In this document: piece by piece, positions 57,691 through 64,000 of the stretch
Numbering within the stretch: the first letter of the stretch is position 1
Layout: every line of letters begins with the position of its first letter
DNA from: Limonium bicolor
Lineage: Eukaryota; Streptophyta; Magnoliopsida; Caryophyllales; Plumbaginaceae
Direction: 5' to 3'
DNA length: 64,000 nt
Assembly (NCBI GenBank): GCA_023374045.1
Contig: CM041782.1
Span: 183,042,925-183,106,924 of the forward strand
Notes under the pieces: generated by a model
Database searches by the model: none
What the model was told of the DNA's origin: nothing
Seen by the model: only the letters and a program-made list of their open reading frames with translations
Made by a program: the position numbers and the translations under genes

Positions 57691-58913
57691 AGCGCAAAAC
57701 CACTTAGTGTGTTTTACCGTACAAGTGTACGTGAACGGGGTTGCATAGCACAAAATGATTTGTTAAATGGTTGGCGCGCGTGTTATATAAACATACGCAT
57801 TTTTTGTGGTTAAATTGTGGTAATTGCGCACAGAAGATGCGAATACCATTGTGGGAAGTGTGTTTATCTTGTAACAGTGGTGTGTGAGAGTACAAATGGA
57901 AGGGAGTAAAGAAACTCCCGGGGAACTAAAACCCCGACGGTGCATAAAGTAAACCATGTATTGTATTTTGATAAAAAATATTATATATATACAGTGTTGT
58001 GATTATGAGGGGTATAAGATCGACATAGAAACCTAGTGAGAATTAAATTTCCTAGGTAACTTGAATTAAGTTGGATTGGGTGATGATTGATAGACGGAGT
58101 TCTATCCCTTGGAGATGTATAATTATGACTAGAAGGATTCAAAGATAGAAAATGGGATATGCTTGAATTAGTTGTTGGTTGAAAAAGAAGTGGGAGGTGA
58201 AACTTGATTATCATGAGATCAAGGGAAGCCGAACACAAATTGGGGGTGGAAAGATAGTTCAACACTGATGCTGATCACATCAGGGTTGGAACTCTTGAAG
58301 CTCCCTGTAAGTGGTCACAAACAACCGTGTTAAGAAAAAATACAAGGAGCATAAATTGGACTTGGAGTTGTGTGGTGTTTTCAAAAGGATTTTCATGAGT
58401 ATTTCCAAAACAGACGAGTAATATTTTGAATAAAGGTTTCTCTTATATACTTAACCTAGTAAAGAATATTTTTGTAGTACTTGCTCACGAGCTGAGGACT
58501 ATGGAGCCTTTGTCTTCGGACCGGTGACATGAGAATATATATTAAAAATTAAGTGAATGTTTTGACCTCCCAAAGGAACGGGGACCAGAAGGTGTCCATC
58601 GCGACCGGGTTCTGCGGGATCACAGTGTATATGACTCAACGTGGGATTCGAACCCATGGAGAGATGGAAAGGGATTTCTGTTTGATATCATGCTATGACA
58701 GTTGTTTTGGTATGTGTGATAAGGTTATTTTGACTTTGATCTCCTAAAGTGTATGCTATCAAGACCTATGAGTCTAAATGTGGTATGTTGCCCGGACCAT
58801 TAAGTCCGAGGTTGGATTGTAAAGGGTGGTTGGTAATGGAAGTTTTATGCTAAAGTAATTCCCGTATTCTAATCCAATGATGCGAGGAAATGTGAACTTC
58901 GAGGACGAAGTTC

Positions 58914-58930
58914 TTTTAAGGGGGGTAGAT
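58914..58930 (+). promoter_or_regulatory. 3' polypurine tract of LARD-2
   Basis: TTTTAAGGGGGGTAGAT abutting the 3' LTR start TGAAATACC, preceded by TTCGAGGACGAAGTTC. Confidence 0.9.
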
Positions 58931-61900
58931 TGAAATACCCCAAACCTTGGTATTATGTGTAATGTTAAACTATGGTATTTAAAGGCTAAAGTGCCTTAGA
59001 AAACATAACTGACCATTGAAACCATGTAAAACACAATAAAACACTAAGACACGGTTTGAGCAAAAACATGCTCTAAGCTTGGAGTGAACTTGGCTAGGAC
59101 CCAAAGAGCCTACCAAGACTTGATAATATTTAATTATGACTTATAAGGCTAATTAAGTCCTTAGGAAACTTTGGTAGACAATGAAACCAAACAAAACACA
59201 AATAAATACCTTAAGGTCAATATGGGCTAAAATGTGCTCTAAGCTTGGGATAAATGTGTATAAGACCTAATGGTCATACCTATGCCTTATTTATATGTTA
59301 ATGAACATATTAAATCAATTACTAAAGAAAACCAAGCTTGAAAACAAGTTAAAACGCAAAATGTGCTTTAAGGAGTCTTAAAGCACGTTTTTAAAAAATT
59401 GTCTTGTAAATGAGTTTTGAATGGCTAAATGTCCATCATTACTCTTTAATTAACATGTGTACTATATAGTATCACATTTGGAAGTCTATATCAATGGGAA
59501 ATCAAAAATTTCACTTCTATGTGCCTTGTTTTAGTGAATAGTGATTTTATAAGCTAGTTTGTAACATATAATGTTATAAGTGATTAAGTTGGTCAATAAA
59601 GACCAAAACACCCTTCTAACTAAATGGTGGCCGGTTTTTATGAAGGTAAGTCACCACCATGTGAAATTAAATTAAGGAAAGGAAGGGTAGGAAGGTAAAA
59701 AGGAGAAAGTTACCTTTTAATACAAATATCTTGTTAAAGCAAGTTCTATCTTCATTTCTTCTTTCCTCCTTCATTTCACACGTCTCCAACCTCCCTTCTT
59801 GCTCTCTTTTACGAGCTGCTACAGCAACACCAACACCACCATTGTTTTCCATCTTTGACCACTTGTAACTCCTAGCTCTATGGTCCAAATTCAATTCCAA
59901 GACCACCATTCTTCTAGTTGGAGCAAGCTCTACACTTCTACCTTTTCAAATATTCAAGAACTCAATTTCGGTGCCAAGGAGATTCACCATTGATGGAGCT
60001 TGAGCTCACCTTTTCACATATTATTGTTCTCCTTTGCTTCTAGGTAAGGAATCTCAAAGAAAGATCAAGTTTCCTCTCCTTTTAGTACATGGCCGAAAAT
60101 TAACCTCACCATGGTGTCTTTACCTTGTTGTTAGCCTCATTTGAATCTTCCAAGGGCTTGGTGGAGTCCTCTCTTGATATATTTCAAGCTCTCTTTCCAT
60201 TCCAAGGTAAAACAATCATTTTAATACCTTAAGATAATATATGTAACTAGGGTTTATAATGAGATGAAGCATAATGCTTGAATACTCATTCTATTATTTG
60301 TACATTGTATAGAAGTTGGCAAACAACTAAACACCCCACCGGTTTTACAAGGAAACAAGAAAGAAGTTTGTGAGGAAAAAGAGGTAAACAAACTATCTCA
60401 ATGTAGTTTAAATGCCTTAGGAAAATGAGCTTGATTTGCTTAATAAAATACCTAAGGAGCCAATGGCAAATGAGCTAGTAAAATGCTCTCAAGGAGTTTA
60501 TTAAGGGCATATGTATTGTTGGGTGTATTTGCAGGTCAAAGGCATTACTTGTGTGGGAAATTCAGTGTTTAAGACTTATGCAATTTAAGGGCCTAAGAGC
60601 CATGCATTTAAGGGCCTAAGTGCCAAGCAATTTAAGTTATGCACTATATGGTGATGTAGTGCTAAAGGTGTGAAGTCTTGTGTGTAAAAATGTGTTTGAT
60701 GGATTTTAGGTGTTCTTGAATGAAATAAGGTGAAAACCTAAGTGGTTGGATGTGAGGATATACAAGAGAAGTTATGGCCAAATTTGGGAAAATGTGTAAG
60801 AAGATCTAAGTGTTTTAAATGGTTTTGATGAACTAGGAAGTGTTAAAGGTGAATAAATGTTTACTTGAGAAGAAAACAAGTATTAAGGTGATTTAGAGTG
60901 ATGCAAGGATTTAGGTGTTATCTTGGAAGTTCTAGGAATTCAATGTGTGTTCTGAGAATATATTAAAGTCTTGGAGAAGTTTGTTTAAGGTTTAGGTCAT
61001 GTTGATGAATAAGGAGAGAATGATGTTTAGGTAAGGTTTTGAGAAAGGAATTTAAGGAGTTGTGAAAGAGAAGATTTGGTTAGTAAGAGAAGATGCTTGG
61101 GAGATGATGTTATGATGGTGAGGAAACACTTTGGTATAAAGGTTATTAAGGAATGAAACACCACTTGTAAAACTAGGAGAAAACATTGTAAGTGTTAGAA
61201 ATTTTGTGAAGATATAAGTAAAGGTTTAAGGAATTAGAAAAAGAGTTTTGTGAGTGTTTAAGGATATCTTAAGGTGTGTTTGAAGTGCCCAAATGAGGTT
61301 AGGGTATACTAGGATATATGGGGTGAAGTTTGGAGTTGAATGTAAAAAGGAAAACAAAGATCTGGGGCAGACCGGACTTGCGACCGGACTTGCAAGTTCG
61401 GTCGGGCCCAGTTTACCCTGTGGGAATTAGTTTCTGGAATGGACCGGACATAGGACCGGACTTACAAGTCCGGTCGGAGTAGAAAAATTTTGACGGAAAT
61501 GTGTTCTGGAATCGACCGGACTTGGGTAAGTCCGGTCGGCAAGTCCGGTCGGACCAAAAATATGGTTTAAGGTTATGAAATGATATGTAATGATGGGGAT
61601 TGATAGGTAATGATGTTATGATGTTGTTAAGGACATGTTAGGTGAGTTTAAATGGCAATTAAGTGGGTGAAAAGTTGAATCAAAATGTAAAAGTAAAACA
61701 AGTTAAAATGTAAAGTTATGTAACTAAGTTAACGGGGAAAGTTAAGCATTAGACATTAAATAATCAAGCAAACCCCGATGTTAATAAAAAAAAAACACAT
61801 GTGATGTTAACAGTTGTTCGAGAATTGCTCGAGGAACAAAAGTGGACGTGGTAAAGTGGACTCCGGTGACAGGTATGGTTTTCTTGCAACCTGTGTCCTA

Positions 61901-63514
61901 CCGGATTACACCGGCTTGTATGCCAATATGTTTTCTTGAGTGTTTGCCACCTTGTAAGATAAAACATGTAATGAGTTTATAGTAATTCATTTATGTGGCG
62001 AATTTGGCCTCCGATACCATTTAACCTCAAATATGTGTTAAACTTTAGCTAACCAAATCTAGGAACACATGAGTGATCGGTATTCGGAGTTGGCGGCCCA
62101 AACCTTGGGAACGTGCTAACCACGGCTATGTGTGAGTTAGTTGGACATTGTTGTTGTATGCAAGTGTGTGAACCTCCCTTGTGTGCTTAACTCGGTTATG
62201 ATACCGTATGGTGTGTGGATGTGGTAGGCTCATAATGGATCTCTAACTACTTATTATTAAGTGTATGTGTACTAATGGGGGGTGAGGAGTCCGGTTGTTC
62301 CGGCCACGTGTGTGTGATGGAGGAGTCGATGTCATATCCGGTTCGGCTCTCTTGGTGTATGTATAGGTGGTATTCCAATTTGGTTTCTACCTTCCCTTAG
62401 CTTATCCAAAGATAGTTACTGACTCACGTCGGGCCACAGGGGCATACGAATGTTGTTTCGGTGTGCTTGGGATTACTATATCCGACACACCTTGGGTATA
62501 AGTTAACCGTTCTATATAACCGGACGGTAACGAGGTTGGTAACAAGCTTAACATGGGATTGGTAATAATCTCTAGGCTCACTATGAATACTAACTATGGT
62601 GGAAGGTTCCTTGTGAGAACCGATTTTATGGTGTTATGTAATGTTGTGGTGCTATGCAAATTCCCTTGCTATGCTATGGTATATATATATATACATATTG
62701 GATGTTTAAAATAATGGTGATGTTATCATGTGTACGTCGAAACAAGAAAGGTTGTTATGGTTTGTTATATGAGGAATGAGATATGTTGTAGGATATGGAG
62801 TGTGTGGATCATGGAAATGAATCCCAGTTGTGACAAGAGGCGTTTAAGGATAACCCGATTAATGGGTACATGTCGTTCGTTAAGGAAGTAGCTCCGTTTT
62901 AGAGGAGAGCCACTCTAGGGTTTAAGGAATCATTGGATGGTTGGTTAAGTGTGGATGTGTTGGTTATTGGTTGAGCCCATTGAGGCGAAATTATGTGTTG
63001 TATGTTTATGGCTTGTATGCATGATTTAAATATAATCAACTGCATGCTAAGACGACAATTAGTTGTGCGTGGCCCGGTAGCATGTGGGCTGCGGGATTAC
63101 CATACCAGCAAAGGTGCTGAGCCCTTGGGGGCCACCCTTTCTCTCCTTTTCTATTTCAGGTACAAGGAGCTGGAAGCCGTTCGAGAGTAGGACGGGGTAG
63201 ATGTTTATACAAGGGTAGCCATTTAAATGGCGTAAGCATTGTAGGCGTAGTAAGACCGAAATGTTATCGGTAGTAGTTTGTAAATACTCGGTACGGTTGG
63301 AATGTAATAAGATATGGGTGCTGTTAAGGGAAGCAAATGTTACGTGTAGTTGCTCGGGAGTCTAGTCCATCAGACCGGTACAAAGTACATGTATTAGCCT
63401 TGTTAGCCACGTGGGTGGTTAACGGCGTGTAACACCATTGAAATAAGTAATGTGATGAGTTGAGTTTCCGCTGCAGATTGTTGTTATATGTTTGCTGTTG
63501 GATGGGGTGTTACA
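58931..63514 (+). repeat. 3' LTR of LARD-2
   Basis: 4584-bp direct repeat of the 5' LTR with the same ends, hairpin array (61369-61552) and GC hairpin (63104-63163). It is followed by the GAGCG target duplication. Confidence 0.92.
61369..61552 (+). repeat. Three-unit hairpin array in LARD-2 3' LTR
   Basis: Same three GACCGGACTTG/CAAGTCCGGTC units as in the 5' LTR. The middle unit has a longer right arm (AAGTCCGGTCGG) than its 5' LTR counterpart, which lost bases. Confidence 0.85.
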
Positions 63515-63519
63515 GAGCG
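63515..63519. repeat. Right target site duplication of LARD-2 (GAGCG)
   Basis: GAGCG immediately after the 3' LTR end TTACA; partner of 49501-49505. Confidence 0.92.
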
Positions 63520-64000
63520 TGCACAGCAGAACGCTTGCGTTGGCGCAAGACTGATAACGGCACATCATCATCCGAAAGAACATCAGGGTGCGACGGAGTA
63601 GATGAGGGCTGAGGAGGCTTAGAACAACGTGGCCGAAGAGTTTGGCGACGGCGAAGAACAGCGGCCCGAGAAGGGCGAGTCTGTGACCTAGGGTTTCGGC
63701 GAGGAGGAGATGGGTTTTGTGGTGATACTGGTGGTGAGGTATGCAAAGAATCAGAAACCGGAGAGTCATCAAAAGGAACATCACAGGATGGGAAATCATC
63801 GGCACTCTTTTTGGATGGAGAATCTTGGGTAGGAGGTGGCACGGGCAAAAGAAGTGGAGGATATTCAACAGCAAGGGGGATATGGTATTCTGGCTGCATG
63901 GGGAGCAAGTCGGAGTTGATGGAAATAGTCGGTGGCGGTGAACCAAGAAAATGCGGAACGGGGAGAGAAAGAAGCTGGAGATAAGCGAAGGCAGGGTCAT
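63515..64000 (-). CDS. Third ORF of the right-hand Sirevirus, N-terminal part
   Basis: This frame is open from the window edge to the LARD-2 target site. The start codon is probably just outside the window, because a DPAFAYLQLL segment at the edge matches the ADPIRLQAYLQ segment near the start of the ORF at 29577. A Pro/Ser-rich disordered part follows (VPPPTQDSPSKKS, SPPVSPQNPSPPRR), with basic clusters (RQRKRS). When one copy of the GAGCG duplication is counted, the frame runs directly into 49505-48479 without a stop or shift, so the ORF was intact when LARD-2 arrived. With both parts it is at least about 500 codons. Other frames here are shadows. Confidence 0.68.

Larger units (their letters stand above)
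54117..58913 (+). other. Internal non-coding region of LARD-2
   Basis: No gag, protease, RT, integrase or chromodomain motif was found in any frame. Colinear blocks with LARD-B and LARD-1 include the hairpin at 54902-54921, a CACGGGAAGTAGTCGACTCCG block near 55495, and the hairpin plus polypurine tract at 57656-57690. A RNA polymerase III B-box-like GGGTTCGAATCCC lies on the minus strand at 58643-58655. Confidence 0.72.
49506..63514 (+). mobile_element. LARD-2: complete giant-LTR non-coding retrotransposon (14.0 kb)
   Basis: Complete structure: 5' LTR 49506-54099 (4594 bp), primer site 54105-54116, internal region of 4.8 kb, polypurine tract 58914-58930, 3' LTR 58931-63514 (4584 bp), and target duplication GAGCG. 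The longest internal frame is 177 codons (minus strand) without recognisable motifs, so it is non-autonomous. The tail TTCGAGGACGAAGTTC before the polypurine tract matches the typical end of plant chromovirus (Del/Tekay-type) polyproteins, suggesting its mobilising partner. It splits a Sirevirus third ORF. Confidence 0.92.
45932..64000 (-). mobile_element. Sirevirus-like Ty1/copia element inserted in CYP710A (3' part only)
   Basis: Minus-strand element whose 3' LTR (45932-48054, containing a nested solo LTR) abuts the broken P450 codon. Inside it are several polypurine tracts, then a third ORF that is itself split by LARD-2. The 5' part (gag-pol, 5' LTR) lies right of the window. The assignment rests on the third-ORF similarity to the degenerate copia element at 27.8-36.0 kb and on the multiple polypurine tracts. 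The expected target duplication is CATAC (45927-45931). Confidence 0.7.

Overview
This is a plant nuclear genome window, almost certainly from a eudicot, made almost entirely of nested transposable elements around one recognisable host gene. The evidence is plant-type LTR retrotransposons primed by initiator tRNA-Met, a Sirevirus-like Ty1/copia element with a third ORF, a Stowaway MITE, and a plant sterol C-22 desaturase (CYP710A) reading frame. There are no bacterial-type operons, no rRNA or tRNA genes and no CRISPR. Most short open frames are chance frames inside non-coding repeats.

Left third (1-23482): two giant-LTR, apparently non-coding retrotransposons of one family (LARD-like; LTRs about 4.5 kb, internal region about 5 kb). 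LARD-1 (minus strand, 1-13649) is cut by the left window edge. It has inserted into the internal region of LARD-B (plus strand), whose remaining internal part and 3' LTR run from 13655 to 23482. A third full copy, LARD-2 (plus, 49506-63514), has a 5-bp target duplication (GAGCG). All three end in the chromovirus-like tail 'gaggacaaagttctt...ggggggtag', share a hairpin plus second polypurine tract about 1.2 kb before the 3' LTR, and carry arrays of GGTCGGTC hairpins inside the LTRs.

Middle (23483-35980): anonymous AT-rich sequence, a fragment of a related LTR (24773-25140), a possible unrelated LTR-like stretch, and a degenerate minus-strand Sirevirus-like copia element. The copia element has its 5' LTR at 35172-35980, a PBS, gag, protease, integrase, RT and RNase H remnants, then an extra downstream ORF with its own TATA-like box. 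Its 3' LTR is not found.

35981-44740: AT-rich DNA with DNA-transposon debris. This comprises MULE-like elements (one at 40251-42187 flanked by a 13-nt direct repeat), a fold-back element, a Stowaway MITE, a hAT-like candidate, hairpin arrays with CCCTAAA motifs and a 300-bp tandem array.

44741-64000: a CYP710A reading frame is cut after about 397 codons by a minus-strand Sirevirus whose LTR supplies the stop codon. That Sirevirus carries a nested solo LTR (46371-47908, TSD TATAT) in its 3' LTR, and LARD-2 sits inside its third ORF. The ORF resumes in the same reading frame beyond LARD-2 and is still open at the right window edge. The reconstructed order is gene, then Sirevirus, then solo-LTR element and LARD-2. 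Nothing here shows genes cooperating in a pathway; the window is a record of successive insertions.
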